From contig AP017959.1 of NCBI GenBank assembly GCA_002356215.1, positions 2,124,195 through 2,188,194 of the forward strand: a stretch of DNA of 64,000 nt, written 5' to 3'. Positions 1 to 10,082 of the stretch are shown one piece after another. Each line of letters starts with the position of its first letter. The first letter of the stretch is position 1. The notes beneath the pieces are model-generated. The model was not told the DNA's origin. It was given only the letters and a program-made list of their open reading frames with translations, and did not search any database. Source of the stretch: [Synechococcus] sp. NIES-970 (GTDB taxonomy: Bacteria; Cyanobacteriota; Cyanobacteriia; Cyanobacteriales; MRBY01). Both the position numbers and the translations under genes were made by a program.

Positions 1-82
1 GCTCCCCCCACTGGCGGACCCGTTCCGGGGAAGCGATACCAATTTTGACGTAATCAAAATGCTGTTCTTGTTGACTTTTCAT
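1..82 (-). CDS. rpoC1: RNA polymerase gamma subunit RpoC1, N-terminal fragment
   Basis: Only the first 27 codons are in the window. The ATG lies at 80-82 on the minus strand and the reading begins [20 protein letters not shown]. This is the expected start of the cyanobacterial gamma subunit, which corresponds to the N-terminal part of bacterial beta-prime. In cyanobacteria beta-prime is split into rpoC1 and rpoC2, and rpoB precedes rpoC1, as it does here with 107 bp between them. The assignment rests on the short N-terminal match together with the position after rpoB. Confidence 0.9.
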   Translation of the reverse strand, partial: MKSQQEQHFDYVKIGIASPERVRQWGE

Positions 83-137
83 GGACGTAACTGCTCTCTA
101 AACTACTCAGCGAATAAATTGGGTCTAGACCAGATTG

Positions 138-178
138 AGGTGATGGGGAGCCCAGACTATATATCGGCTCCACCACCT
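138..178 (-). promoter_or_regulatory. Hairpin between rpoB and rpoC1
   Basis: An imperfect inverted repeat pairs AGGTGATGGGGAGCC (138-152) with GGCTCCACCACCT (166-178) around a 13-nt loop. No uridine run follows on the minus strand. It therefore looks like a processing or attenuation structure inside the rpoB-rpoC1 transcript, not a full terminator. The function is inference. Confidence 0.4.
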
Positions 179-189
179 GTTTAAAAGAC

Positions 190-3100
190 TTAGTCCGCAG
201 CTTCCTCGACTAAATCTTCTTGCTCCTCATCAGTCACGGATTCATAGGTCGGTCGATTGGGGGCGCGGCGCTGATTGTCCATCATCAAATCAACCTCCAC
301 ATCCCGACTTGTACCATCATCAGCGGCCTCTACCTTGTGGACAGCAATGTCTAAGCCAAGGGATTGCAACTCACGCATCAAGACCTTGAAAGACTCTGGT
401 GTGCCAGGACGGGGAATCGGTTTGCCCTTAACAATCGCATTTAGAGCCTCGTTCCGTCCCTGCATATCATCTGATTTGACCGTCAGAAGTTCCTGGAGAG
501 TGTAGGCAGCCCCGTAAGCTTCCAAGGCCCAAACTTCCATTTCCCCAAACCGCTGACCACCCTGCTGGGCTTTACCACCAAGGGGCTGTTGAGTCACGAG
601 GGAGTAAGGGCCAGTGGAACGAGCATGGATCTTGTCATCCACCAAGTGGACTAACTTCAGCATATACGCTTTCCCGACGGTGACAGCTCGGTCAAAAGGC
701 TCCCCGGTACGGCCATCATAGACCTGAATTTTGCCAGGTTCTGCTTCGTTAAAGACCCACTCTTTCCCTGGTTTGTGGGCCGCTTCTCGAATCTTGCCAT
801 GGACTGTTTCGCGAGAGGCCTCAGCACCGTGCATCTCATCAAAGGGCATCATCTTAAAGCGGGCATTAAGGTGTTCCCCGGCCCAACCCAATAGACATTC
901 AAAAACCTGACCCACGTTCATCCGGGACGGCACACCTAGAGGATTGAGGACAATATCCACAGGGGAACCATCGGGGAGGTAGGGCATATCCTCAATCGGT
1001 AAGATCCGCGAGATAATCCCTTTATTCCCGTGGCGACCTGCCATCTTGTCACCCACTTGGATCTTCCGTTTTTGGGCAACATAAACACGGACAACCATGT
1101 TTGCACCAGGGGGCAGTTCATCGCCCTGTTCACGGGTAAAGACGCGCACATCTACAACTCGGCCTTTCTCACCATTGGGAACTCGCAGGGAATTGTCCCG
1201 TACATCTCTGGCCTTCTCACCGAAGATTGCCCGGAGAAGTTTTTCTTCGGGGGGCTGGTCAGATTCCCCTTTCGGGGTGACTTTCCCGACCAGAATATCT
1301 CCAGATTCGACCCAAGCACCAATGCGAATAATCCCCTGTTCATCGAGGTTACGGAGGGCATCTTCTCCAACGTTGGGGATCTCACGGGTAATTTCTTCAG
1401 GGCCTAGTTTCGTCTGGCGGGCTTCAATCTCGAATTTTTCGATGTGAATACTAGTGTAGACGTCGTCATAAACGAGCCGCTCGCTGATTAGGATTGCATC
1501 CTCGTAGTTATAGCCTTCCCAGGGCATATAAGCGACGGTAACGTTTTGACCAAGGGCGATTTCACCTCCTTCCGTGGCAGAGCCATCGGCCAACACCTGC
1601 CCCGCCACCACGTCTTCTCCAATGTCTACAAGGGGACGCTGATTGAGGCAGGTATCTTGGTTAGAGCGTTGATATTTTTGTAATGGATAGACAATTTCAG
1701 CGGCGTCTTCTGTGCCTTCCCCAGTGGGTTGAACACGAATCACGGTAGCATCAACAAAAGTTACAACACCATCACAGCGGGAAACGATAACCATCCCAGA
1801 GTCTCGGGCAGCTTGCGCTTCTAAACCAGTACCGACAAGGGGACGTTCCGGACGAAGGAGAGGTACAGCTTGCCGCTGCATGTTTGACCCCATAAGAGCA
1901 CGGTTAGCGTCGTCATGCTCCAAGAAAGGAATCAGAGAGGTCGCAACGGACACGATTTGCAGGGGCGAAACAGCTACATAATCTACCTGTTCTGGAGTTG
2001 TGGTAGAAAATTCTCGGCGGTAACGGACAGGAACAGTTTCCCCAAGGATATTGCCGTCTTCGTCCCGGGGTACATCCCCAGGGGCAACCCGCAAATCATC
2101 TTCTTCTCCAGCTGTGAGATAAACGGAACCTTGGTCGAAGAGAATTTTACCGTTTTCGACTTTGTAGTAAGGGGTTTCGATGAAACCATATTCGTTGACC
2201 CGAGCATAGGTAGCGAGAGAACCGATTAGACCTGCGTTGGGACCTTCTGGGGTTTCGACTGGGCAGATACGACCATACTGGGTCGGGTGAATATCACGCA
2301 CGGCAAAACCTGCCCGTTCGCGGGTCAGACCACCGGGGCCAAGGGCCGAGAGGCGACGCTTGTGGGTCAACTCTGCGAGGGGGTTGGTTTGGTCCATGAA
2401 CTGGGAGAGCTGCGAGGAACCAAAGAATTCTTTAATCGCTGCCACAAGGGGCTTCGGGTTCACCAAAGAGGCGGGGGTGAGGGCTTCTGCTTCGCTAACG
2501 GTCATGCGTTCACGAATGATGCGCTCGAGGCGATTTAGACCGACTCGCACCTGATTTTGGAGTAGTTCACCAACGGAACGCACACGGCGGTTACCGAGGT
2601 GATCGATGTCATCGATGTTCCCGGTGTCAAATTCGAGGTTGATTAGGTAGTCGATCGCCGAAAGAATGTCTGTGGGTGTTAGCACCCGAACAGTGTCGGG
2701 GATATTAAGCCGGAGCTTTTTATTGATCTTATAGCGGCCAACTTTACCTAGGTCATAGCGCTTGTTGTCAAAGAAGCGCGATTCTAATAGTTGCTGACCA
2801 CCGGTCACCGTGGGCGGCTCACCGGGACGCAGCTTCCGGTAGAGTTCGAGCAAGGCTTCTTCTTCGCTGGGATTCCCTTCTTTTTCGAGGGTTTTTTGGT
2901 AAAAGTCAGCATGGCGGAGGGCGTCGAGAATCTCGCTATCAGAGAGTCCCATGGCTTTGAGGAGTACCTGGGCTGAAAGCTTTCGGGTTTTGTCAATTCT
3001 GACCCAAACAATGCTGTTTTTGTCGGTTTCAAACTTTAACCAAGCACCCCGGTTCGGAATTAAGGATGCAGAATAAGTACGCCGCCCATGCTTATCGACT

Positions 3101-3501
3101 TCGGATTTGTAATATACCCCAGGCGATCGCACAATTTGGTTGACGATTACGCGCTCTGCGCCGTTGATAATAAAAGTACCCCGATCCGTCATCAGAGGCA
3201 GATCGCCAATAAAAACTTCCTGCTCTTTGATTTCACCAGTTTCTTTGTTGATGAGCCTGGTGGGTACAAACATCTGAACACCGTAGGTGCTATCCCGACT
3301 TTTCGCCTCACTCATGCTGTACTTGGGTTCTTTGAGGCGATATTTTTCCCCAATAAAGTGCAGCTCTAACTTTCCGGTATAGTCGGTGATGGGTGAGAAA
3401 CTGTTGAGCTCCTCAATTAACCCTTTTTCAAGGAACCAGCGAAAGCTTGACCGTTGAATATCAATCAGATCGGGAAGCAGGCTTTGGGTGATATGAGTCA
3501 T
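190..3501 (-). CDS. rpoB: DNA-directed RNA polymerase beta subunit RpoB
   Basis: This encodes the catalytic beta subunit of RNA polymerase, 1103 aa from the ATG at 3499-3501, close to the usual cyanobacterial length. An in-frame extension of 25 codons upstream is not conserved-looking, so the [12 protein letters not shown] start is preferred. Recognisable family segments include the rifampicin-pocket region ([23 protein letters not shown]), the [20 protein letters not shown] region, the [14 protein letters not shown] segment and the C-terminal clamp and switch region with [18 protein letters not shown]. It is transcribed ahead of rpoC1. No truncation or frameshift is seen. Confidence 0.98.
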   Translation of the reverse strand: MTHITQSLLPDLIDIQRSSFRWFLEKGLIEELNSFSPITDYTGKLELHFIGEKYRLKEPKYSMSEAKSRDSTYGVQMFVPTRLINKETGEIKEQEVFIGDLPLMTDRGTFIINGAERVIVNQIVRSPGVYYKSEVDKHGRRTYSASLIPNRGAWLKFETDKNSIVWVRIDKTRKLSAQVLLKAMGLSDSEILDALRHADFYQKTLEKEGNPSEEEALLELYRKLRPGEPPTVTGGQQLLESRFFDNKRYDLGKVGRYKINKKLRLNIPDTVRVLTPTDILSAIDYLINLEFDTGNIDDIDHLGNRRVRSVGELLQNQVRVGLNRLERIIRERMTVSEAEALTPASLVNPKPLVAAIKEFFGSSQLSQFMDQTNPLAELTHKRRLSALGPGGLTRERAGFAVRDIHPTQYGRICPVETPEGPNAGLIGSLATYARVNEYGFIETPYYKVENGKILFDQGSVYLTAGEEDDLRVAPGDVPRDEDGNILGETVPVRYRREFSTTTPEQVDYVAVSPLQIVSVATSLIPFLEHDDANRALMGSNMQRQAVPLLRPERPLVGTGLEAQAARDSGMVIVSRCDGVVTFVDATVIRVQPTGEGTEDAAEIVYPLQKYQRSNQDTCLNQRPLVDIGEDVVAGQVLADGSATEGGEIALGQNVTVAYMPWEGYNYEDAILISERLVYDDVYTSIHIEKFEIEARQTKLGPEEITREIPNVGEDALRNLDEQGIIRIGAWVESGDILVGKVTPKGESDQPPEEKLLRAIFGEKARDVRDNSLRVPNGEKGRVVDVRVFTREQGDELPPGANMVVRVYVAQKRKIQVGDKMAGRHGNKGIISRILPIEDMPYLPDGSPVDIVLNPLGVPSRMNVGQVFECLLGWAGEHLNARFKMMPFDEMHGAEASRETVHGKIREAAHKPGKEWVFNEAEPGKIQVYDGRTGEPFDRAVTVGKAYMLKLVHLVDDKIHARSTGPYSLVTQQPLGGKAQQGGQRFGEMEVWALEAYGAAYTLQELLTVKSDDMQGRNEALNAIVKGKPIPRPGTPESFKVLMRELQSLGLDIAVHKVEAADDGTSRDVEVDLMMDNQRRAPNRPTYESVTDEEQEDLVEEAAD

Positions 3502-3704
3502 AGGTATTATCTTGGGTCGGGATAACTGGGAGACAATAGTGTGGTGGCAGATAGGCGATCGCCTTTGAGGCAACACAGCTTGGGCAAAGATAACCTTTTT
3601 CTAGGGCAGTGCAGCATAACCATGCTTACAGCACAAGACGACCTTCTCAAGCACTCGGAACAAAGCCCGGGAAAGAGAGAACGTCGACAGAAAAAGAGTA
3701 TTGA

Positions 3705-4481
3705 TCAATGGAGGTTAAACAACTGGCAGGCATTGGCCGTAGTCTGGTGAGCAAGGGTTTCTAATGATGTTTCCCGCAATTCAGCAAGGTATTCTGCCAC
3801 ATGGCGGACGAAGGCTGGCTCGTTCCGTTTTCCCCGTTTAGGAACAGGGGCCAAGAAAGGGCAATCCGTTTCAATCAGCAGTCGGTCATCGGAAACTAAA
3901 CGGGCAGACTCTTTAATTTGTGCCGCATTTTTGAACGTGACGACTCCGCTGAAACTGACAAAAAAACCCAAGTCCAAAAACCAACCAGTCTCTTCGGGAG
4001 TACCACTCCAGCAATGCATCACACCACGGATCGGTTGCTGAGCTGCCTGGAATTCTTCGAGAATAGCCCTGAGTTCAGCTGCTGCTTCACGGCAGTGGAT
4101 AATGACTGGCAGATCAAGGGCCGCAGCGATCGCAAGTTGATTTCTGAGCACCTTTTCTTGATGTCGGTGATTATTTGCCTTAAAAAAATCTAGCCCCATT
4201 TCCCCGAGGGCGACAATGCGAGGATCGCTCTGGGCGTAGGCTTTGATTTCTGTCGCCATAGTTTCTGTCCACTTGTCTGCATCTAAGGGATGAAGACCGA
4301 CAGAAAACCGCAGCTCGGGAAATCGATCTGCCAGGGCTTGGATTGCAGCAAATTCTCTGGGCTCGACACAAGAATGTACGAGGTGGGCCACCCCCGCGGC
4401 ACGCCAGCGACTGGCGATCGCCTCAATGTCTTCTTGGAAAACATCGAAGTTAATGTGCACATGGGTATCAACAAGTTGCAT
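3705..4481 (-). CDS. TatD family metal-dependent hydrolase (DNase)
   Basis: The 258-aa protein is of standard length for TatD/YcfH-type metallohydrolases with an amidohydrolase TIM-barrel fold. The N-terminal metal motif DTHVHI (His7, His9) is present, as are [24 protein letters not shown] and the late [13 protein letters not shown] motif. Family members act as 3'-5' exonucleases or deoxyribonucleases and some process tRNA or peptide substrates, so the exact substrate is open. It sits between rpsT and rpoB on the same strand and may be co-transcribed with rpsT (82 bp gap). Confidence 0.9.
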   Translation of the reverse strand: MQLVDTHVHINFDVFQEDIEAIASRWRAAGVAHLVHSCVEPREFAAIQALADRFPELRFSVGLHPLDADKWTETMATEIKAYAQSDPRIVALGEMGLDFFKANNHRHQEKVLRNQLAIAAALDLPVIIHCREAAAELRAILEEFQAAQQPIRGVMHCWSGTPEETGWFLDLGFFVSFSGVVTFKNAAQIKESARLVSDDRLLIETDCPFLAPVPKRGKRNEPAFVRHVAEYLAELRETSLETLAHQTTANACQLFNLH

Positions 4482-4562
4482 GGTAAAAGTGACAGCGGCT
4501 CCTTCAAACCATCAGCGAACTAAAGAGAACTAATAAAGAAAGCTAAAAAACGCTCTCCTACC

Positions 4563-4862
4563 CTAAGCCGCTACCTGTCCAGTTGCCTGCTTGAACTCCT
4601 TGGCCAAACGTGCTTTTTTCCGGGCTGCGGTGTTGTGGTGATAGACGCCGCGCTTCACAGCCTTGTCAATTTTGCTGTAGGTTTCAGAAAGGTACTTCTG
4701 CGCTTCTACCTGAGCTTCCGCGGAAGGAGCTGCAGTATATTGTTCGATGGCTTGGAGACACTTTTTAGAAAGGGTCTTGACTGCAGATTTGTAGGACTTG
4801 TTACGGAGACGATTCCGTTCAGCAGTTTGGATACGCTTAAGCGCAGATTTAATATTAGCCAC
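4563..4862 (-). CDS. rpsT: 30S ribosomal protein S20
   Basis: The 99-aa basic protein begins [22 protein letters not shown], the signature start of S20, and contains the conserved [20 protein letters not shown] segment near the C-terminus. The start codon is GTG (rc of 4860-4862). S20 binds 16S rRNA early in 30S assembly. The gene lies divergently from hisD, with about 250 bp between them that must carry both promoters. Confidence 0.97.
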   Translation of the reverse strand: MANIKSALKRIQTAERNRLRNKSYKSAVKTLSKKCLQAIEQYTAAPSAEAQVEAQKYLSETYSKIDKAVKRGVYHHNTAARKKARLAKEFKQATGQVAA

Positions 4863-5110
4863 AGTGGTCTTAGTTAGTTTAGGTGGACAGAATAAATATA
4901 GATGATCAAAAATCCCATTGTAGCAAAAGTTGCCCCATTGAGATCGACTATCGTAAAACTTTAGACTGGTTGGGAGTTCGAGAATTAATAAATTTCAGAG
5001 TAAAAAATTTTACCACGAAATCTAAGCCTCGGCTTACTATCACTGCCATTGGTTCAGAAAATTCAGTAGAATGGGACAAGATTTTAAGCTAAACGTGATT
5101 GAAATTCTCT

Positions 5111-6424
5111 ATGCTGCGCATTCTCTATCAGCAGACCGATGCCCCCTCTGAGTTACAACGTATCGCCAGTCGGACCTCCCATGATGTAGCTCTTACCCAA
5201 GAGGCCGCGGTCAAGGAGATTGTGACGGCGGTGAAAGAAAAGGGAGATCTCGCCCTTGTTGATCTGACCGCGAAATTTGATGGCCAAACCCTAACCCCCA
5301 GCCAATTAAAGATTTCAGCCGCTGAACTAGACGCGGCATATCAGCAGATCGATCGCCCCCTCCTTGAGGCAATCCAACTGGCCAGCCAGCAAATTGAAGC
5401 CTTCCATCGCCAGCGCATCCCCCAGTCCTGGGTGCAGTTTGCCCCCAATGATGTGGTTTTGGGGAAACGGTATACTCCCGTTGATCGAGCGGGTTTGTAT
5501 GTGCCTGGGGGCCGAGCTTCTTACCCAAGCACGGTGCTAATGAATGCGATTCCGGCAAAGGTGGCGGGGGTCCCTAAGATTGTGATGGTAACCCCCCCAG
5601 GCCCTGATCTAAAAATCAATCCAGCCGTGCTTGTGGCAGCCCAGGAAGCGGGGATTGAAGAAATCTATCGAGTCGGCGGTGCCCAGGCGATCGCCGCCCT
5701 TGCCTATGGGACAGAAACCATTCCAGCGGTAGATGTGATCACAGGGCCGGGGAACATTTTTGTCACCCTGGCGAAAAAAATGGTCTACGGCCGGGTCGGG
5801 ATCGATTCCCTGGCTGGGCCATCGGAGGTGCTCGTGATCGCTGACAACAGCGCCAATCCGACCCATGTGGCGGCAGATTTGTTGGCCCAGGCTGAACATG
5901 ACCCCCTTGCCGCCGCGATTTTACTCACCCCAGACCAGTACTTCGCGGAACAGGTGCAGGCTGAGGTGGAGGCGCAATTACAAAATCACCCCCGCCAGGA
6001 GTTAACAGAGAAGGCGATCGCCCACTATGGCCTAGCAGTGGTGGTTGATTCCCTTGAAGAAGCCGCTGCACTGTCTAATCTTTTTGCCCCAGAGCACCTG
6101 GAGCTAGAAATCGAGGAGCCCTGGGAATTACTGCCTCTGATTCGCCACGCCGGGGCAATTTTCCTCGGTCACTCTACCCCAGAAGCAGTGGGGGACTATC
6201 TCGCGGGGCCGAACCATACTCTCCCGACCGCTGGGGCCGCTCGCTATGCTTCCGCCCTAGGCGTAGAAACCTTTATGAAGCATTCAAGTATTATTCAATA
6301 TTCAGCCAAAGCACTCCAGAGCATTTCGGGGGCAGTTCAAACCCTCGCTGAGGCCGAAGGGTTGCCCTCCCATGGTGCTTCTGTGCGATTGCGCACCCAA
6401 AAAAGCAATAACCTAGAGGCCTAG
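5111..6424 (+). CDS. hisD: Histidinol dehydrogenase
   Basis: HisD catalyses the last two steps of histidine synthesis, oxidising L-histidinol to L-histidine with NAD and a catalytic zinc. The 437-aa protein shows the family blocks YVPGGRASYPSTVLMNAIPA, RVGGAQAIAALAYGTE, DVITGPGNIFV, DSLAGPSEVLVIAD, the AEHDP segment and GPNHTLPT. The ATG at 5111 is preferred over an in-frame TTG at 5099. It is monocistronic here. Its last 12 bp overlap the convergent membrane protein gene at 6413. Confidence 0.97.
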   Translation: MLRILYQQTDAPSELQRIASRTSHDVALTQEAAVKEIVTAVKEKGDLALVDLTAKFDGQTLTPSQLKISAAELDAAYQQIDRPLLEAIQLASQQIEAFHRQRIPQSWVQFAPNDVVLGKRYTPVDRAGLYVPGGRASYPSTVLMNAIPAKVAGVPKIVMVTPPGPDLKINPAVLVAAQEAGIEEIYRVGGAQAIAALAYGTETIPAVDVITGPGNIFVTLAKKMVYGRVGIDSLAGPSEVLVIADNSANPTHVAADLLAQAEHDPLAAAILLTPDQYFAEQVQAEVEAQLQNHPRQELTEKAIAHYGLAVVVDSLEEAAALSNLFAPEHLELEIEEPWELLPLIRHAGAIFLGHSTPEAVGDYLAGPNHTLPTAGAARYASALGVETFMKHSSIIQYSAKALQSISGAVQTLAEAEGLPSHGASVRLRTQKSNNLEA

Positions 6425-6829
6425 CTCCAAAAATTTACGTAGATAAGTCACCCACTTGGCTGCCAGATCAATCTGGGTGAAAGGAATTGCAAGGGATTCT
6501 TGGGTGCGCGTTTCCAGAATTAGAACAACTTTCCCGCGAGAGGGAAGGGTATTTAGATCATGGATAGCTTCTTGGTCAACCTGCAAAAAAATATTTTGCA
6601 GGGAGGCGATCGCCACAGTTTTGAGATGCACCACCCCCTGGCGAGTCGCCTTTCCATAGGTAATTTGACCATTGCGATAACCGAGCACTGAATAGAGATC
6701 GTATTTTGCTTGATCAAAATCCGCTGCCCAGCGTTGATAGGTCTCAATTTTTTGATATTCTGCCCAGCCTGCCCAAGCCAGGCCAACAAAGAGGGCGAGT
6801 AAGGGCAGCCACAATAATCCCCTTTCCAT
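6413..6829 (-). CDS. Uncharacterised membrane-anchored protein
   Basis: I do not recognise a named family. The 138-aa protein starts with one hydrophobic segment (roughly residues 4-21, LLWLPLLALFVGLAWAG), consistent with an N-terminal anchor. A soluble domain of about 115 residues follows, predicted to lie outside the cytoplasmic membrane. No catalytic motif is apparent. The stop region overlaps the end of hisD by 12 bp. It lies 32 bp downstream of the SRPBCC-like gene on the same strand, so the two may share a transcript. Confidence 0.7.
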   Translation of the reverse strand: MERGLLWLPLLALFVGLAWAGWAEYQKIETYQRWAADFDQAKYDLYSVLGYRNGQITYGKATRQGVVHLKTVAIASLQNIFLQVDQEAIHDLNTLPSRGKVVLILETRTQESLAIPFTQIDLAAKWVTYLRKFLELGL

Positions 6830-6861
6830 AGATGTTCCAGATAATGTTTGACTTAGTACTC

Positions 6862-7248
6862 TTATTTTTGGGCTTCCTTTGTTTCGATAAAACGGCGTAA
6901 GCCCAGTAGCATCGCCGTCTGCCCCAGATTTAACGGTAACAGAGAAATTCCCTCAATTTCAGACTGGAGCCAACCGTCATCCCAAGACCAAGCCTGGAAG
7001 CCGTCGATGCCTTGTCCTAAAAGAAATCGTAAACCATGACCATGGCAGGTCTCTACGGTGTGGGCGATCGCCACGAAACCAAGATGAATCGTAAAGTGAG
7101 CTCCCACTGTGAGCTGCTCTGGTAAATTTTTTTGGCCGCGCCAGAGCCACTGTTTTAGCTGGGTCGGTTGGGTCAAACTATCGCGAATAGTTTGACGGGA
7201 TGCCTTGATCTCAAGGCGGATATTGCTCTGCTGAAATTGTCCAAACAT
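6862..7248 (-). CDS. Hypothetical protein, possible SRPBCC (START-like) fold
   Basis: The reading frame is open from 7365, but the ATG at 7246-7248 (MFGQFQQSNIRLEIKASRQ) gives a sensible 128-aa start. Upstream in-frame codons overlap the promoter side of the divergent gene and look non-conserved. The pattern of an early QTIRDSLTQPTQLKQWLW stretch followed by alternating beta-like segments and a C-terminal amphipathic helix resembles cyanobacterial SRPBCC or polyketide-cyclase-like proteins. That is a weak, motif-level inference and no active site is claimed. Confidence 0.65.
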   Translation of the reverse strand: MFGQFQQSNIRLEIKASRQTIRDSLTQPTQLKQWLWRGQKNLPEQLTVGAHFTIHLGFVAIAHTVETCHGHGLRFLLGQGIDGFQAWSWDDGWLQSEIEGISLLPLNLGQTAMLLGLRRFIETKEAQK

Positions 7249-7385
7249 GGCAAGTTTTCGGGCGTTTTCGGGTGAGGGAATGCCCTTGATTATAGCGGGG
7301 GACCCCTTAGGACTGTGGGAAACAAAATCTAGCCCGCCAACGTCTCGAAATTCACCCGATGTCAATCAATAAAAGAGTATTTGTC

Positions 7386-8087
7386 ATGTCTACCACGCCT
7401 ATGTCTCCTAGGAAAACAGGTGCATTAACTTGTTTAAGCGCCCTGTTACTTGGTACGGCGATCGCCCCCTTTGCGGCACTGAATCCTGCCCAGGCCCAGC
7501 TTTTTCCGGGCAATTCGACTACCCAGGGACAGAACCAAAATCAAACAGTGACCATTGCCCAGGGCACTAGAATTCCGGTAATTTATCCCGATGCAGAGAG
7601 AATTTTAGTTTCCTCGGAAGAAACATTAGATGTCACGGTGGAAGTGGCGGCAAACCTACGCGATCGCAATAACCAAATTCTGATTCCCTATGGTACCCAG
7701 ATCCAAGGCCAGATTCGCCCGGCCCAAGGGGGTTCTCAGTTTGTGGCTGAAAACCTAGTCTTTGCGAACGGTGATGTCCAACGGATCTACGCCGAATCTA
7801 ATGTTAATAACCGCGTTGAAAATATCAACCAAGGAGCCAGTAGTGGCGATATCCTCGAAGGAGCAGCCATTGGTGCTGGGGCCGCCGCGATTATTTCTCT
7901 AATTACGGGTAACCGCCGTATCGAATTTGGTGAACTCATTCTGGGTGGCGGTCTTGGAGCCCTCGGAGGATTGCTGCTCGGTGGGAATAAAGACGGTGAA
8001 GTCATTGCCTTTGAGAGCGACCGGGATCTGGATGTGACCTTGACGAGCAGCCTAAATACCCAGCCCTACGCTTTTCGACCCCGTTAA
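7386..8087 (+). CDS. Secreted or outer-membrane protein with signal peptide and glycine-zipper segment
   Basis: The product of 233 aa (start at the second in-frame ATG, 7386) has a clear signal peptide with hydrophobic core ALTCLSALLLGTAIAPFAAL and a likely AQA cleavage site. The mature part contains a beta-rich region (about residues 50-140) and a glycine-rich zipper-like stretch (GAAIGAGAAAIISLITG and GELILGGGLGALGGLLLGG), typical of membrane-inserting or envelope proteins. A function cannot be assigned. It is transcribed toward the phycobiliprotein lyase gene but is separated from it by about 107 bp. Confidence 0.75.
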   Translation: MSTTPMSPRKTGALTCLSALLLGTAIAPFAALNPAQAQLFPGNSTTQGQNQNQTVTIAQGTRIPVIYPDAERILVSSEETLDVTVEVAANLRDRNNQILIPYGTQIQGQIRPAQGGSQFVAENLVFANGDVQRIYAESNVNNRVENINQGASSGDILEGAAIGAGAAAIISLITGNRRIEFGELILGGGLGALGGLLLGGNKDGEVIAFESDRDLDVTLTSSLNTQPYAFRPR

Positions 8088-8194
8088 TCACCCGAGATAA
8101 TCGCGGTTATTCTAATCAGTGACGGCCTTGGTTTGCCTTGGGGTAGTCCAGTATGATGGATCGAATCTGATCTTTACCCTTTTGTAACTTTTTT

Positions 8195-8746
8195 ATGGAT
8201 ATCAACGCCTTTATCCATCAGAGTGCGGGCAACTGGTTCGCCCAGCGTACGTTCTACCAAGCTAATACCGCAGACCCTGATAATGGCAAGGCAAACCTGG
8301 CCTTTGAGCTCCTGCCCCTGGCCCACCCAGAAGTCGCCCGTCTTGCTACGGCGATCGCCCAAACCCCCAACGAACATTGGTATGTCTTCCAGAGTAGCTG
8401 GGATACTTCCGTGGATTGGGGGAAGCCAAAAGCTGCGGGTAGTTCCCTATTTGCGTTTGTGGTAAATCCTGACCAACCGACCCAGGGGCAAGCTTTTAGC
8501 TTGGATCAGCGCGCCCTCGCCCAGGGTCAGTACCACCTGGGAGAAGATCAGATTCTTATCGTGACCCTAAAAGCTGGGGATGTGGAAATTGTTGAGCGGC
8601 AGTGGTTTGGCAATGAAAATCTCCGCCTCAGAACCAATATTGTGACGGGGAAAAATGGGGTACTGCAAACGGCTTTCTACTCAGAAATTCGTCGAATTAT
8701 TGAACCGGTAAAAACCCCAGAAGCCACTGCTGAGGTAAATAGTTAG
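8195..8746 (+). CDS. Phycobiliprotein lyase, CpcS/CpeS family (possibly CpcU)
   Basis: The 183-aa protein starts [19 protein letters not shown], which matches the N-terminal SAGxWFxQRT pattern of CpcS/CpeS-type bilin lyases. These attach phycocyanobilin to a cysteine of phycobiliprotein subunits in the thylakoid light-harvesting system. Further family features are the WGK-containing beta-barrel segment, [18 protein letters not shown] near the C-terminus and the SEIRR motif. In Synechococcus sp. PCC 7002 CpcS-I works as a heterodimer with CpcU. Which paralogue this is cannot be decided from the sequence alone, so no symbol is given. Confidence 0.85.
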   Translation: MDINAFIHQSAGNWFAQRTFYQANTADPDNGKANLAFELLPLAHPEVARLATAIAQTPNEHWYVFQSSWDTSVDWGKPKAAGSSLFAFVVNPDQPTQGQAFSLDQRALAQGQYHLGEDQILIVTLKAGDVEIVERQWFGNENLRLRTNIVTGKNGVLQTAFYSEIRRIIEPVKTPEATAEVNS

Positions 8747-8750
8747 TCTT

Positions 8751-9374
8751 TTAATGCTCAAATACATTGTCGTAAAAAGCTAGATCTAGACTAATAAACG
8801 TGGGGAGGCAGCGGAGACATTCTTCCATGAGCTCCCAGCGCTCTTCCCGTTTGAGCATGGCCGTTAGCTGGTGCATCATGGGGATCAAATAGCGCACATC
8901 ATTAGATGCGTATTTGAGTTGTTCAACGCTGAGGGCCGCCACATTACCCCAGTCAGAGCTTTGGGCAGATTTATCGAGTTCAATGCCCATGAGTTCTTTC
9001 ACCAGAGCCTTAAGACCATGGCTTGAAGTGTAGGTGCGGGCAAGCTTGCTGGCAATTTTTGTGCAGAAAAAAGGCTGGGTTTCAATGGCAAATGTATGGC
9101 GCAGTTGGGCAATATCAAAGCGACCAAAGTGGAAAACTTTTGTGATTTGGGGCGCTTCCATCAAGATTTTGAGGTTTGGGGCAGCGGTCTGACCCCGGGC
9201 AATGCGGATTGCGCTGACATAGCCGTCGTCGTCACAAAGTTGCACAAGGCAGAGGCGATCGCGGTGGGGATTGAGGCCCATGGTTTCGGTATCAACGGCG
9301 ATCGCCTGGGATTTGAGGTAGCGTTCTAAGATGTCGGGACTGAGGTCTTGGTCGAAGAGGGCAAATTGATCCAT
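8751..9374 (-). CDS. rnd: Ribonuclease D-like 3'-5' exonuclease
   Basis: The 207-aa protein is a single DEDD-type exonuclease domain without the HRDC domains found in E. coli RNase D. Catalytic signatures are visible: exo I VDTETMGL (Asp28, Glu30), exo II FHFGRFDIAQLR and exo III YASNDVRYL, the DEDDy arrangement. Members trim RNA 3' ends, notably tRNA precursors. It is convergent with the lyase gene, the stop codons being only a few bases apart. Confidence 0.88.
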   Translation of the reverse strand: MDQFALFDQDLSPDILERYLKSQAIAVDTETMGLNPHRDRLCLVQLCDDDGYVSAIRIARGQTAAPNLKILMEAPQITKVFHFGRFDIAQLRHTFAIETQPFFCTKIASKLARTYTSSHGLKALVKELMGIELDKSAQSSDWGNVAALSVEQLKYASNDVRYLIPMMHQLTAMLKREERWELMEECLRCLPTFISLDLAFYDNVFEH

Positions 9375-9430
9375 GGTTGAAGGTTAGGTTTTTCAATAAA
9401 AAATGGCAGGGCTGTGGTGACAATCGAAGC

Positions 9431-10012
9431 TCAAAAAGTAGAGCCTGGCTGGGCAAGAAAAGCTAATTCTGCAGGGGTGCTGACCCGGCCTAAGATTTGA
9501 TTGCGGTGGGGAAAACGCCCAAATTGTTCAATGACGTCAAAGTGGCGCTGGGCATAGTCTAAAAAATCGTCGCCCACTTCAGTTGTTGCCGCCAGTTGGC
9601 GAAATAAGGCCAGGCATTGAGATTGATCCGTGAGATTTTCGCTGTGTTCTAAGGGGAGATAAAGAAATACCCGTTGGACTGGCAGCAACGCTTGATCAAA
9701 TCGTTGGGCGATCGCCTGTTTTGTGAGGGCTAATGCCTGGGGATCGCTAGCAAACGCTTGGGGATCATTGCGAAAGAGATTGCGGGGTACTTGATCAAAG
9801 AGCAAAATCAATGCGAGACAGGATTGGGGCGTTTCGCTCCAGGTGTGAAATTCTTTGGCGATCGCCCGTTGGTATAGAGGCCCCAGGGTTTCGGCAACGG
9901 CCTGATCAAATGCCTGGCTTTTGCGGAACCATTCTTTGCGGGCCTGGCCAAAGTCTGGACTATCAGGTTGACCAAACCAAAAATCTAAAACCGTTTGCCA
10001 TGGTTCAGCCAT
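9431..10012 (-). CDS. DUF924 family protein
   Basis: The 193-aa product from ATG 10010-10012 begins MAEPWQTVLDFWFGQPDSPDFG, a hallmark of the DUF924 family. It carries the conserved LILFDQVPRNLFRN, RVFLYLPLEHSE and FGRFPHRNQILGR motifs. The fold is a TPR-like alpha solenoid and the molecular function of the family is not established. An upstream in-frame extension (to 10060) is not needed. The start region lies back to back with the serine hydrolase gene at 10083. Confidence 0.88.
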   Translation of the reverse strand: MAEPWQTVLDFWFGQPDSPDFGQARKEWFRKSQAFDQAVAETLGPLYQRAIAKEFHTWSETPQSCLALILLFDQVPRNLFRNDPQAFASDPQALALTKQAIAQRFDQALLPVQRVFLYLPLEHSENLTDQSQCLALFRQLAATTEVGDDFLDYAQRHFDVIEQFGRFPHRNQILGRVSTPAELAFLAQPGSTF

Positions 10013-10082
10013 TGATGACCGTGCCTCCCACTGAAAATATGCCAGAATCTTACCATTCAATTGTGTTGGACAAAGAAAGAAC

